Below, piece after piece: positions 51,631 through 59,583 of a stretch of DNA of 64,000 bases. Below the pieces are notes generated by a model, which did no database searches, was not told the origin of the DNA, and was given only the letters and a program-made list of their open reading frames with translations. The translations under genes and the position numbers were made by a program. Numbering within the stretch: the first letter of the stretch is position 1; the number at the start of each line of letters is the position of its first letter. This stretch comes from Bacillota bacterium (GTDB lineage: Bacteria; Bacillota; Clostridia; Christensenellales; Christensenellaceae), in assembly GCA_023393165.1 (NCBI GenBank), contig JAEWMJ010000043.1:1-64000 (forward strand). The letters run 5' to 3'.

Positions 51631-51894
51631 TTAAAGCACCTTGTTATAATTGTCAATAAATCCAACGATTGCAACGTCGCATGCGGGCTTTGTCTCAAAC
51701 ATCAGCGCCGCTTCTTTTCTTCCGATCATATAGACAAGATCGCCTATGCCCGCCTGTCTGGTTCCGTCTCCGGCAATTATCCGTTCTTTTTCAACTCCGT
51801 TCTCAATCAGGCGGACAACCAGCAGCTTAACGCCAGTCAGCCGCTCATCTTTCACCGTTGCAACTACGTTTCCTTCAACCCTGCCTATATACAT
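51631..51894 (-). CDS. Microcompartment vertex pentamer (EutN/CcmL), copy 1
   Basis: 87 residues of the EutN/CcmL family (BMC-P): MYIGRVEGNVVATVKDERL, then LLVVRLIEN and the closing DVAIVGFIDN. Such proteins cap the corners of the shell. RBS GGAGG precedes the ATG. One of four BMC-P genes in this locus. Confidence 0.93.
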   Translation of the reverse strand: MYIGRVEGNVVATVKDERLTGVKLLVVRLIENGVEKERIIAGDGTRQAGIGDLVYMIGRKEAALMFETKPACDVAIVGFIDNYNKVL

Positions 51895-51906
51895 TCCGTC
51901 CTCCGC

Positions 51907-53298
51907 TCAAACCCCAAAGTCACCGTATAGAACGCATCTTCTCGCCCGCGTGAAAGATTTCGCGCTGGTTAAGCCCTCGCCTGTGGGCGTCGCTATTGTG
52001 AGTGTTGTGTAGCCTTCGCCGCCCACGCCGAACCCTGCCGCCGAAGACGCATTTTTTACGAATATTGTGGTATTCAGCGCCTTTGCGGCCGCTGTCAGGT
52101 TTTTTATATTTGTTGAATGGATCATTGCGGAATGTTTGCATCCGCCTTCAGCATACAACGCGCGCCGGATCGCCTCGTCAATATTGGGAACGCGGTTTAT
52201 GCCCATCACCGGCATGAGCATCTCAACCATGACGAACGGATGATCGAGTTCCACGTCCGCTATCACAAGCCTTGGTTCTCCCGCAAACGAAACGCCGCTG
52301 TCACGCAATATGACGCCTGCGTCCTTTCCCACGTATTTTCTGTTGATCGTATATTTTCCGTCTTTTTGGACCAGCGCGGTACGGCAGATTTTTTCCACCT
52401 CTTCGCCTTTGGCCAGGAAAGCTCCGTTTTTCACCATTTCTTCCATCAGCCTGTCCGCAACATTATCAAAAACAAATACTTCCTTTTCGGCAACGCATAA
52501 AACACAGTTGTCAAAACTTGCGCCGTCCACGATATCTTTCGCGGCTTTTTTTATATTTGCGGTATCATCCACAATGACGGGAGGGTTTCCCGGACCTGCC
52601 GCGATGACTTTTTTGCCCGTGCCCATGGCCACCTTCACGACCGCCTCTCCGCCAGTCACCGAAAGAAGGCGAACGTCTGGATGCCGCATGATCTCGAGGC
52701 TCCCCTCAAGCGAAGGTTCCCTCAGGCAGGATACCAGCGCGTTTGGCCCTCCGGCCGCCACGACTGCTTCGTTGACCATTTTTATGGCTTCCTGCGAACA
52801 TTTCTTCGCCGAAGGATGCGGATTGAATACCACGGCATTACCTGCCGCAATCATACTGATCGCATTGTTGATTACGGATGACGTCGGATTGGTGGAAGGA
52901 GTCACGGACGCTATCACGCCAAAAGGCGCCATTTCCACCAGCGTGAGTCCATAATCTCCCCTGTATGCAGTTGAGACAAGGTCTTCTATTCCGGGCGTCA
53001 GATCGGCCGCCACAGTATTTTTAACGATTTTGTCAGATACTCTTCCATATCCTGTTTCTTTATACGCGATTTCTGCCAGATTTCTGGCGTTTTTTCTGGC
53101 CGCATTCCGGATCGATTCGATTATCCGGCCCCGTTCCTCGAGCGGCATAAAAGAGAGTCTTTTTTGCGCTGTTTTGGCAGCCTCAATGGCTTTCGCGGGT
53201 GTATCGAACAAATATTGCCCGGCACTTTCAAGGTGTTCATTTAAGTTTTCCAGCACTTTTTTTACGATGCCGTCTATCATATTACGGTCTATATCCAT
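51907..53298 (-). CDS. CoA-acylating aldehyde dehydrogenase with encapsulation peptide, copy 1
   Basis: 463 residues of the EutE/PduP family. The first 22 residues, MDIDRNMIDGIVKKVLENLN, form an amphipathic helix like known encapsulation peptides. The NAD segment is TPSTNPTSSVINNAIS. The catalytic cysteine is in SFDNCVLCVAEKEVF. It oxidises an aldehyde with NAD and CoA to acyl-CoA inside the shell. It leads a unit with its own promoter. The second copy (56043-57458) differs at many positions and may prefer a different aldehyde or simply back up the first. Confidence 0.93.
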   Translation of the reverse strand: MDIDRNMIDGIVKKVLENLNEHLESAGQYLFDTPAKAIEAAKTAQKRLSFMPLEERGRIIESIRNAARKNARNLAEIAYKETGYGRVSDKIVKNTVAADLTPGIEDLVSTAYRGDYGLTLVEMAPFGVIASVTPSTNPTSSVINNAISMIAAGNAVVFNPHPSAKKCSQEAIKMVNEAVVAAGGPNALVSCLREPSLEGSLEIMRHPDVRLLSVTGGEAVVKVAMGTGKKVIAAGPGNPPVIVDDTANIKKAAKDIVDGASFDNCVLCVAEKEVFVFDNVADRLMEEMVKNGAFLAKGEEVEKICRTALVQKDGKYTINRKYVGKDAGVILRDSGVSFAGEPRLVIADVELDHPFVMVEMLMPVMGINRVPNIDEAIRRALYAEGGCKHSAMIHSTNIKNLTAAAKALNTTIFVKNASSAAGFGVGGEGYTTLTIATPTGEGLTSAKSFTRARRCVLYGDFGV

Positions 53299-53341
53299 AG
53301 CAAAACTCTTTCAATCGTCTCTTTTGCCCATATTGTTTATT

Positions 53342-53378
53342 GTTTATCTGTTTTTTTGTTTGTTTGTGTGGTATGTTA
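53342..53378. promoter_or_regulatory. Shared T-rich element before aldehyde dehydrogenase unit 2
   Basis: The plus strand reads GTTTATCTGTTTTTTTGTT and then TGTTTGTGTGGT. The same two blocks, TTTATCTGTTTTTTG and TTTGTGTGGT, occur in the same order before the main shell operon (59584-59622). It lies just downstream of the -10 box, a position for repression. DeoR-family proteins often bind such T-rich direct repeats, so the local DeoR is a candidate. Confidence 0.45.
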
Positions 53379-53383
53379 CTCAT

Positions 53384-53412
53384 ATATTAACCGCACTTTA
53401 TGTGTTTGTCAA
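53384..53412 (-). promoter_or_regulatory. Promoter of the second shell/aldehyde dehydrogenase unit
   Basis: TTGACA (53407-53412), 17-bp spacer and TAATAT (53384-53389) on the minus strand, with the same -10 hexamer as the main shell operon promoter. Confidence 0.7.
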
Positions 53413-53431
53413 GGATTTTTCAAATATTTCA

Positions 53432-53479
53432 AAAATAAATACCGCTTTACCAAAAAGAAAAGCGGCATTTATTTATTTT
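53432..53479 (-). terminator. Terminator of the main shell operon
   Basis: Arms CCGCTTT and AAAGCGG, extended by AAATAAAT and ATTTATTT, pair around a 9-11 base loop. On the minus strand it follows the last EutN-type gene of the operon and ends in ATTTATTTTT. Confidence 0.65.
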
Positions 53480-53486
53480 GGATTAA

Positions 53487-53777
53487 TTATTTTAGATTGG
53501 TTGTTTTACCTTCAAAAGTAAAACTGTCAATGACGCCCGCTATCGTATCGTCGGCAATCAGTTTTTTGTCGCCGATTACCATAACCGCGGCGCCTCCGTC
53601 ATTATTCAAAAGAACAATATCGCCGATTCCCGCGTTCGCTCCGTCCAAAGCTATCCTTGCGGCGCCCTGGGGACTGCCGTCCAAACGCAAAGGCTGAACG
53701 ATCATCAGTTTATAACCTTTCAGATGATCCTTTTTGATTGTGGAAACCACATTTCCCACAACTTTAGCTATTTTCAA
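53487..53777 (-). CDS. Microcompartment vertex pentamer (EutN/CcmL), copy 2
   Basis: 96 residues, BMC-P family, starting with TTG (GGAGG upstream) and MKIAKVVGNVVSTIKKDHLKG. Core KLMIVQPLRLDG and the closing IAGVIDSF are typical. Last gene of the main shell operon, followed by a terminator. It differs from the other three BMC-P proteins of the locus, so they may fill distinct vertices. Confidence 0.93.
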   Translation of the reverse strand: MKIAKVVGNVVSTIKKDHLKGYKLMIVQPLRLDGSPQGAARIALDGANAGIGDIVLLNNDGGAAVMVIGDKKLIADDTIAGVIDSFTFEGKTTNLK

Positions 53778-53792
53778 TCGAATAACCTCCGT

Positions 53793-54071
53793 TTATTTGA
53801 CGGCGGGCAGTATTCCTTCAACATCCGAATGCGGTCTCGGGATTACGTGTACGCCGTATAATTCCCCAACCCTTTTTGCAGCGGCAGCGCCCGCGTCAAC
53901 GGCAGCCTTTACGGCGCCAACGTCGCCCCTGACCATGACCGTAACCAGCCCGGATCCGATTTGCTCTTTGCCGACCAGCGTTACGTTTGCAGCTTTTACC
54001 ATTGCATCGGCAGCTTCGATCGCTCCGATTAATCCTCTTGTTTCAACCATTCCCAATGCCTGTTTATCCAT
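53793..54071 (-). CDS. Microcompartment shell hexamer (BMC-H), copy 2
   Basis: 92 residues, PduA/EutM type, differing from copy 1 (51305-51589) at about eight positions. The pore loop KEQIGSGLV and the RGDVGAVKAAVDAG core are conserved. RBS AAGGAGTG lies upstream. Probably the main facet protein of the shell. The near identity to copy 1 suggests a recent duplication or gene conversion. Confidence 0.95.
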   Translation of the reverse strand: MDKQALGMVETRGLIGAIEAADAMVKAANVTLVGKEQIGSGLVTVMVRGDVGAVKAAVDAGAAAAKRVGELYGVHVIPRPHSDVEGILPAVK

Positions 54072-54136
54072 TTTTCATTCACTCCTTGTATTTTTGTAAA
54101 CTTTATTGTACAGTTTAATGCACTGTTACAGCCTAA

Positions 54137-54682
54137 TTATATCAGACTTTTTATCAGATCAGGATGCGGCGACGGAATCACCACGCTTTTCGACATCATC
54201 CCCCCCACCTCTTCAAGGTTTTCACCGGCTTTGACTGCGGCTTCAACCGCCGCGACCCCGCCGGTCAGCAGAATAAAGGACTTGCCGCCCATTCCGCGTC
54301 CCAGCCGTACTTCCAGTAAATTAACATCCGCCGCTTTTACGCATGCGTCGGCGGCAATCACCGCCGCTGAAAGCGAGTATGTTTCGAGAATTCCAAGGGC
54401 GCCCGCCTCTCCGACCGGACTGCAGGCGTTGATAGCGGAAATAACATTTTGATGTATGCTGGGGATCACGATGCTGTGAATCAGCGAGTCCCCCGCCGTT
54501 TTTGCCCCGGCTTCCACGGATTCCCGCACCGCCGCGACTTCTCCCGATACAATACAGATGAATTTACCCGCACAAACAGTCTGCGCCGATACCAGATCCA
54601 CAGCAGCCGTTTTCAGCAGAGCGTCGCTGGCTTCTATCCCTATGGGTATGCTTAAAACTTCAATCATTCCTAAAGCATTCAA
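54137..54682 (-). CDS. Tandem-domain shell protein (BMC-T, PduT-like)
   Basis: 181 residues with two BMC domains (about 3-85 and 92-175), forming pseudo-hexameric trimers. Cys37, in TVCAGKF, sits where PduT has the Cys that binds a [4Fe-4S] cluster in the trimer pore, so electron transfer across the shell is plausible. The second domain has loop RGMGGKSF. The start is TTG with GGGGGAG upstream. It is encoded next to the PduS-like protein, its usual electron partner. Confidence 0.9.
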   Translation of the reverse strand: MNALGMIEVLSIPIGIEASDALLKTAAVDLVSAQTVCAGKFICIVSGEVAAVRESVEAGAKTAGDSLIHSIVIPSIHQNVISAINACSPVGEAGALGILETYSLSAAVIAADACVKAADVNLLEVRLGRGMGGKSFILLTGGVAAVEAAVKAGENLEEVGGMMSKSVVIPSPHPDLIKSLI

Positions 54683-54698
54683 CCCTTATCTCCCCCTT

Positions 54699-56018
54699 TT
54701 AAGCATCAATCTCTATGAAATCCCGGGTTACGTTGGCCACGGTTCCGGAAATACTTGCGTGAACAGCGGCTCCAAGTTCGTTTTCCCCGACTGCCGCAAT
54801 AAGCCGGCCTTTTTGTACCTCATCGCCAACTTTGACGAGGCTTGCGGCCGGAGCGCCGATATGCATTTTGAGCGGTATCCGCACTTTTTTCACCGGACTG
54901 AAATTTTCAGTAAGAGGCGCGGGCACGTCGTACTTGCCTACGCCCAAGCGGCTTATCAGCCTTGCAACAGGCACTTTTTTGTTTTCAAAACCCCCGTCAA
55001 CGCCGGAATAAACTTCCTTTTTAGGCCGGATCCCCTGCTGCATGAGTCCCTTTTTCATGCTTGACATCATAGCCGACGGTTTCAGGCCGAAGTTGCAGGC
55101 GTAATATGTGCACAAGCCGCAGTCGCAGCAGGAAAATATACCGTTAAAATCACCCAGCAGCGCGCCGTTTGCATTTCCCGCCGCACGCATTGCCTTGTGG
55201 GGCTGCACATTTAAACCCAAGGAATTCCTTGGACAAAGCTGCGAGCAGTAGGTGCACTGGCAGCATGCGGCCTTAATCAGCTTGAGGTCTGCCGGAGTAT
55301 TCGGCTGTTTTTTTGATATCAGCGGATGGTCTTTTCTCATGACAAGGACTCCGCCGGTGGTTTTCGTGACCGGAGTATCCCAGTCGTCGCTCAAAGGCCC
55401 CATACAGGGTCCGCCCAGGATCAGCGTATAGTTTTCTCTGTCCGCCGGCCCGCCCGCTGCCGCGATTAAAGCGCTCACGGGGGTACCGATCGGAACTTTG
55501 AAAGTAGAAGGATGACTGACCTCTCCCGTAACCGTGATGTATTTATCCGTAACGGGAATACTGTTTAATGCCCGCGCAACGTTGACGAGCGTGCTGACGT
55601 TGAGCACAACGGCGCCCACATCCAGAGGCAATCCGCCTGTGGGAACAACTTTTCCCGTTACCTCGTACACGATCTGCTGTTCGTCCCCTGCGGGATAGTA
55701 GCTTTTCATCAAGAGCAAAGATATATCCTTTGCTTCGCCTATTTCTTTTCGCAATGCGCCAACCGCGTCATGGTAATGCGATTTTAAACAAATGACGCCC
55801 CTTTTGGCCCCCGTATGTTCCATCACGGCGCGCAGTCCGGCCACAACTTCGGCGGCGTATACCGCCATAACCTGCTGGTCTACCCGGAGCAGCGGCTCGC
55901 ATTCCGCGCCGTTCGCAATCACAACTTCGGCTTTGCATTTTATCTTGACATGTGTCGGGAATCCCGCGCCGCCTGCGCCTACAACGCCCGCAGCGCGGAC
56001 TTTTTCAATCAAATCCAT
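54699..56018 (-). CDS. PduS/RnfC-like flavo-iron-sulfur protein
   Basis: 439 residues, RnfC/Nqo1-like NADH-binding domain with GAGGAGFPTHVK near the start, an SLBB domain, and two [4Fe-4S] motifs: CCQCTYCSQLCPRN and CCDCGLCTYYACNFG. PduS-type proteins reoxidise NADH and pass electrons to cobalamin or to Fe-S shell proteins. No cobalamin enzyme is encoded here, so NADH removal through the PduT-like shell protein next door seems the likelier role. No alcohol dehydrogenase gene is seen in the shell operon, which makes this the main NAD-recycling candidate. Confidence 0.88.
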   Translation of the reverse strand: MDLIEKVRAAGVVGAGGAGFPTHVKIKCKAEVVIANGAECEPLLRVDQQVMAVYAAEVVAGLRAVMEHTGAKRGVICLKSHYHDAVGALRKEIGEAKDISLLLMKSYYPAGDEQQIVYEVTGKVVPTGGLPLDVGAVVLNVSTLVNVARALNSIPVTDKYITVTGEVSHPSTFKVPIGTPVSALIAAAGGPADRENYTLILGGPCMGPLSDDWDTPVTKTTGGVLVMRKDHPLISKKQPNTPADLKLIKAACCQCTYCSQLCPRNSLGLNVQPHKAMRAAGNANGALLGDFNGIFSCCDCGLCTYYACNFGLKPSAMMSSMKKGLMQQGIRPKKEVYSGVDGGFENKKVPVARLISRLGVGKYDVPAPLTENFSPVKKVRIPLKMHIGAPAASLVKVGDEVQKGRLIAAVGENELGAAVHASISGTVANVTRDFIEIDA

Positions 56019-56042
56019 GAAAGTACCTTAAACCTTTTGTCC

Positions 56043-57458
56043 TTATACGATCCTGAAATCGCCCTGCAGCACGCAGCGCCTGGAACGGGTAAAGGTTTTT
56101 GCGCTGGTCAGGCCTTCCCCTGTGGGAGTCGCAATCGTGAGAGTGGCATAACCTTCTCCGCCGAAACCCAGTCCCGCATAGGACGGAGCGTTTTTCACAA
56201 AAATGGTGGTGTTTAAAACAGAAGCGGCCTTTGACATGTTTTTTACATTGGTCGAATGTATGAGCGCCGAATGCTGGCAGCCCTGCTCCGCCCGGAAGGC
56301 TTCGCTGACCGCTTCGTCGATATTGGAAACGCGCACCATGGCGAGCACCGGCATGAGCATTTCCACCATAACAAACGGATGATATTTATCGACCTCGGCC
56401 AGTATCAGCCGCGGTTCACCGCTGCAGGCTATGCCGCTGTCCGCTAATATCCTGGCGGCGTTGGAACCCACATATTTGCGGTTTATCACATATTTTCCGT
56501 CTTTTTGAACCAAAACGGTATTGATAATTTTATTGATCTCTTCTCCCTTTGCCAGGTAGCAGCCCTGCGCGAGCATTGCCGACATCAGTTCGTCGAAGAT
56601 GGAATTAAACGCGAAAACTTCTTTTTCAGCAACGCACAGCACATTGTTGTCAAAACTGGCGCCGTCCACGATCGCCCTGGCAGCGTCGGGTATGATGGCG
56701 GTATCGTCTACGATAACGGGGGGATTTCCGGGGCCTGCGGCAATTACCTTTTTGCCCGTCTTCATGGCAACCGACACAACGGCTTCGCCGCCCGTTATGG
56801 ACAAGAGCGGGATGTCCTTATGCTCCATGATGGTTTTACCGCTTTCGAGCGACGGTTCTTTTACCGAAGCGATCAGGCCGAAAGGACCGCCCGCGGACAC
56901 GATGGCGTCGTTTAATATACGCATTGTTTCCTGGGACGCCTTCTTTGCGCTTGGATGCGGATTGAACACGACCGCATTCCCCGCCGCGATCATACTGATG
57001 GAATTGTTGATCACAGTGGACGTGGGGTTGGTGGATGGAGTAATTGAACCGATCACGCCGAAAGGCGCGCCTTCAATCAGAGTCATTCCGTTGTCGCCCG
57101 TAAACGCAACCGCTTTCAGGTCCTCGATGCCCGGCGTTTTCTCCGCCGCCAAGCGGTTTTTCAGCACTTTGTGCTGCCATCTGCCATACCCGGTTTCCTC
57201 GTTTGCCAGCTTCGCAAGATATTCCGCGTTGTCAAGGGCCGCCTTCCGCATTGCAGCAATGATCTGCCCGCGTTTTTCAAGGGACATCTGCGCGAGCTGT
57301 TTCTGGGCATTTTTTGCGGCGGCGATTGCCTGTCCGGCATCTTCAAACAGGACGCTTTGCGTATTCCCATTTGCATCGGTTTGAGTTCCTGTCTCGGCAA
57401 GGATATTGATGACCGCTTGTTTCACAAGTTCTTTCAATTGTTCATCGGTTATGTTCAT
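56043..57458 (-). CDS. CoA-acylating aldehyde dehydrogenase with encapsulation peptide, copy 2
   Basis: 471 residues, EutE/PduP family. An N-terminal helix NITDEQLKELVKQAVINIL serves as encapsulation peptide, followed by a short linker. The catalytic cysteine is in SFDNNVLCVAEKEVF. NAD-site segments (TPSTNPTSTVINNSIS) match copy 1. RBS AAGGAGAAT precedes the ATG. It follows two EutN-type genes in the main operon. With PduL it would convert aldehyde to acyl-CoA and then to acyl-phosphate. Confidence 0.94.
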   Translation of the reverse strand: MNITDEQLKELVKQAVINILAETGTQTDANGNTQSVLFEDAGQAIAAAKNAQKQLAQMSLEKRGQIIAAMRKAALDNAEYLAKLANEETGYGRWQHKVLKNRLAAEKTPGIEDLKAVAFTGDNGMTLIEGAPFGVIGSITPSTNPTSTVINNSISMIAAGNAVVFNPHPSAKKASQETMRILNDAIVSAGGPFGLIASVKEPSLESGKTIMEHKDIPLLSITGGEAVVSVAMKTGKKVIAAGPGNPPVIVDDTAIIPDAARAIVDGASFDNNVLCVAEKEVFAFNSIFDELMSAMLAQGCYLAKGEEINKIINTVLVQKDGKYVINRKYVGSNAARILADSGIACSGEPRLILAEVDKYHPFVMVEMLMPVLAMVRVSNIDEAVSEAFRAEQGCQHSALIHSTNVKNMSKAASVLNTTIFVKNAPSYAGLGFGGEGYATLTIATPTGEGLTSAKTFTRSRRCVLQGDFRIV

Positions 57459-57481
57459 CTTGGATCAATTCTCCTTATAAC

Positions 57482-57823
57482 TCATTTTTTGGTGTGCTTC
57501 TCCGGTTTTTTGGCGGCGGTTTTCAGGCCATGGGCCTTGTCAAAGCGCCTTTTCCCGAGTATATCCACACTGTCTATAATCGCAACGATCGAATTATCCA
57601 CCGGCTTTGCATCCGTGAGATCGGTCTGCCGCGAGGAACTTCCTCCCACGCACATGACAACTTCTCCTTCTCCCGCGCCTATCGTATCGATTGTCGCAAA
57701 AGGTTCTCCTTTTTCTTCAAATGTATCCATATCGACCGGTACTGCGATCAGTATTTTCATTCCATGCAGCTTGTCGCTTTTTCTTGTGCTGACAAGGCTG
57801 CCAACTACCTTTGCCAATTGCAT
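57482..57823 (-). CDS. Microcompartment vertex pentamer (EutN/CcmL), copy 3
   Basis: 113 residues, BMC-P family: MQLAKVVGSLVSTRKSDKLH at the start, GEGEVVMCVGGSSSRQTDL in the middle and SIVAIIDSVDILGK. A Lys/His-rich C-terminal extension of about 20 residues (AAKKPEKHTKK) is unusual for the family and may face the cytosol or lumen. It lies between copy 4 and an aldehyde dehydrogenase. Confidence 0.92.
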   Translation of the reverse strand: MQLAKVVGSLVSTRKSDKLHGMKILIAVPVDMDTFEEKGEPFATIDTIGAGEGEVVMCVGGSSSRQTDLTDAKPVDNSIVAIIDSVDILGKRRFDKAHGLKTAAKKPEKHTKK

Positions 57824-57834
57824 GCCATATCTCC

Positions 57835-58140
57835 CTACACGTTTGTTTTTTCATAGATGCGTACGTTTTTTATATCAATACTGTCTATTATGCCGTATAT
57901 ACTGTAATCGGAAGCATATACCTTGGATGTGTCCGTCTGTCTGGCGGAACTGCCGTATGCGCAGAATACAAGTTCGCCTATGCCTGCGCCGATATCATCC
58001 ACGCAAATGACGTAATCGTCCTTCTCTTTCATGGTCCTGAGATCCACCGGCTGGACGATCAGCATTTTCGCTCCGGTCAGCGTATCCGATTTATTTGAAC
58101 TGACTACATTTCCTTTTACAATCCCGATCAGCATTTCCAA
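57835..58140 (-). CDS. Microcompartment vertex pentamer (EutN/CcmL), copy 4
   Basis: 101 residues, BMC-P family, with IGIVKGNVVSSNKSDTLTGA and FCAYGSSARQTDTS, closest in style to copy 3. The start may be TTG at 58140 or ATG at 58134; GGAG lies just before both. Short C-terminal tail. Confidence 0.92.
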   Translation of the reverse strand: MEMLIGIVKGNVVSSNKSDTLTGAKMLIVQPVDLRTMKEKDDYVICVDDIGAGIGELVFCAYGSSARQTDTSKVYASDYSIYGIIDSIDIKNVRIYEKTNV

Positions 58141-58149
58141 TAATCTCCG

Positions 58150-58836
58150 TCAATCCAGTTTTATATTGAGTTCCCTGGCCTTTTCAGCCGCAAGCGGCGT
58201 TACGATCGCGCCTTCCGCCAGAAGTATGCTGGTTTCTCCGCGTTTTGCGGCGTCAGTCACGTCATTTTCAGTTACCAGCGAATAGGTGTTTACTATTTTT
58301 TCTCCGAGGCAGGTATAACTTGATATCTCGACGCCCATGGATGTAAGCGTATCAACGATATCCACAATCTTTTCGAAAAAAGTGCCTCTTTTAAACTTTG
58401 GCTTTACAAAATCAAGAAGAATGCACGCCTTTCTTCCCCATAAAAGCGAGCGGAGAAATACGTGCTCCACAAAGCCGTCGTCGTCGCCCTGCGCGATTTT
58501 CTCCAGAAGGCTTATTTTAGGCGTAACCAAAACGATCCTTCCTTTTCCGGCGGCCTTTTGCATCAGCTGGTTCTGCGCCATGCCATCGCATACCTTAACA
58601 GAAGTAAAACCGAACGGTTCAAATTCCGCCTCGCCAAAAAGCGCGCATTCCACATCCTCCCCGTATTTCTGAGCGAGCGCGCGTATGGCGCTTTTTGCCG
58701 AGGGGACGTAGGAGGTAAATATCGCAAGCGTTCCCTGTACGGTTTCGTCGACAGGCATGTCGCGTTCGATTTTATTCAGTACACGATCCACTATTTCATT
58801 TATCAATGTATCCAAATTGCCTGTTGTGTTTTCCAT
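58150..58836 (-). CDS. Microcompartment-associated protein of unknown function
   Basis: 228 residues between pduL and the EutN-type genes. The first 24 residues (TGNLDTLINEIVDRVLNKIE) look like an encapsulation peptide. The middle is an alpha/beta, flavoprotein-like region (TLAIFTSYVPSAKSAIRALA). The end, ILLAEGAIVTPLAAEKAREL, is a segment seen in several BMC accessory proteins and in corrinoid adenosyltransferases. I do not recognise a catalytic motif. Its place next to PduL, its tag and its conserved-looking end suggest a lumen protein that helps the aldehyde branch, but the role is open. Confidence 0.75.
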   Translation of the reverse strand: MENTTGNLDTLINEIVDRVLNKIERDMPVDETVQGTLAIFTSYVPSAKSAIRALAQKYGEDVECALFGEAEFEPFGFTSVKVCDGMAQNQLMQKAAGKGRIVLVTPKISLLEKIAQGDDDGFVEHVFLRSLLWGRKACILLDFVKPKFKRGTFFEKIVDIVDTLTSMGVEISSYTCLGEKIVNTYSLVTENDVTDAAKRGETSILLAEGAIVTPLAAEKARELNIKLD

Positions 58837-58845
58837 TGCAGCCCT

Positions 58846-59484
58846 TCAGTCGATGATTTCCATGTAATCGCCGTTTTTAATCAGCGCGGCGTTTGCTTCG
58901 TCGGTATCCAGATGGACTTCCATCTCATGGCCGTCCCCTGACCTCACTATAACATTCTCAAAAATTACGGGACGGAAACCGTTGTACCTTAGTTTCACAA
59001 CATCCCCGTTTTGCAAGTTAAATCCCCTTGCCTGATCTGCCGAGAGATGCAAATGGCGCGCGGCAATAATGACGCCCTTTTGGAGTTCGACCGAACCTTT
59101 AGGCCCGATCAATTTTGCGCCGGGCGTGTTATCCAGCTCGCCGGACATTTTAACAACGGGCTTGATTCCAAGCTTGAACGAATCCGTTACTGATATTTCA
59201 ACCTGCGTTTCTTTTCTCTCCGGGCCAAGCACGCGTATTCCCGCGATGCTCCCCTTCGATCCCACAAGAGTGACCGTTTCCTCGCACGCAATCTGTCCGG
59301 GCTGCGACAGGGGCCGAAGCTCGGTCAGCGAATACCCCGCTCCAAACAGCGTTTCCAGATCTGCGCGGGAGAGGTGCACATGCCGGTTGGAACTGGCGGC
59401 CGGAACCAGCCTTCTCCCCGTCTGCTGCGCAAGTATTTTAATAACTTCAGATTCTATTTTTTTACGGATCTCTGTTTTTACCAT
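58846..59484 (-). CDS. pduL: Phosphotransacylase of microcompartments
   Basis: 212 residues of the PduL family, unrelated to Pta. It moves the acyl group from CoA to phosphate, recycling CoA inside the shell. Two zinc-binding His motifs are seen: SSNRHVHLS near residue 31 and AARHLHLSADQA near residue 140. An N-terminal helical extension of about 20 residues (TEIRKKIESEVIKILAQQTG) resembles an encapsulation peptide. First gene of the main shell operon, with a consensus promoter about 60 bases upstream. Confidence 0.93.
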   Translation of the reverse strand: MVKTEIRKKIESEVIKILAQQTGRRLVPAASSNRHVHLSRADLETLFGAGYSLTELRPLSQPGQIACEETVTLVGSKGSIAGIRVLGPERKETQVEISVTDSFKLGIKPVVKMSGELDNTPGAKLIGPKGSVELQKGVIIAARHLHLSADQARGFNLQNGDVVKLRYNGFRPVIFENVIVRSGDGHEMEVHLDTDEANAALIKNGDYMEIID

Positions 59485-59540
59485 GCTTGATACCTATAAA
59501 TCTATCAAAAACCAAAACATTTATTATGAAATATATATAC

Positions 59541-59569
59541 ATATTAATATAATACATATATAAAGTCAA
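59541..59569 (-). promoter_or_regulatory. Promoter of the main shell operon
   Basis: TTGACT (59564-59569), 17-bp spacer, TAATAT (59541-59546) on the minus strand. Confidence 0.65.
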
Positions 59570-59583
59570 TGTGTTTTCTATAT

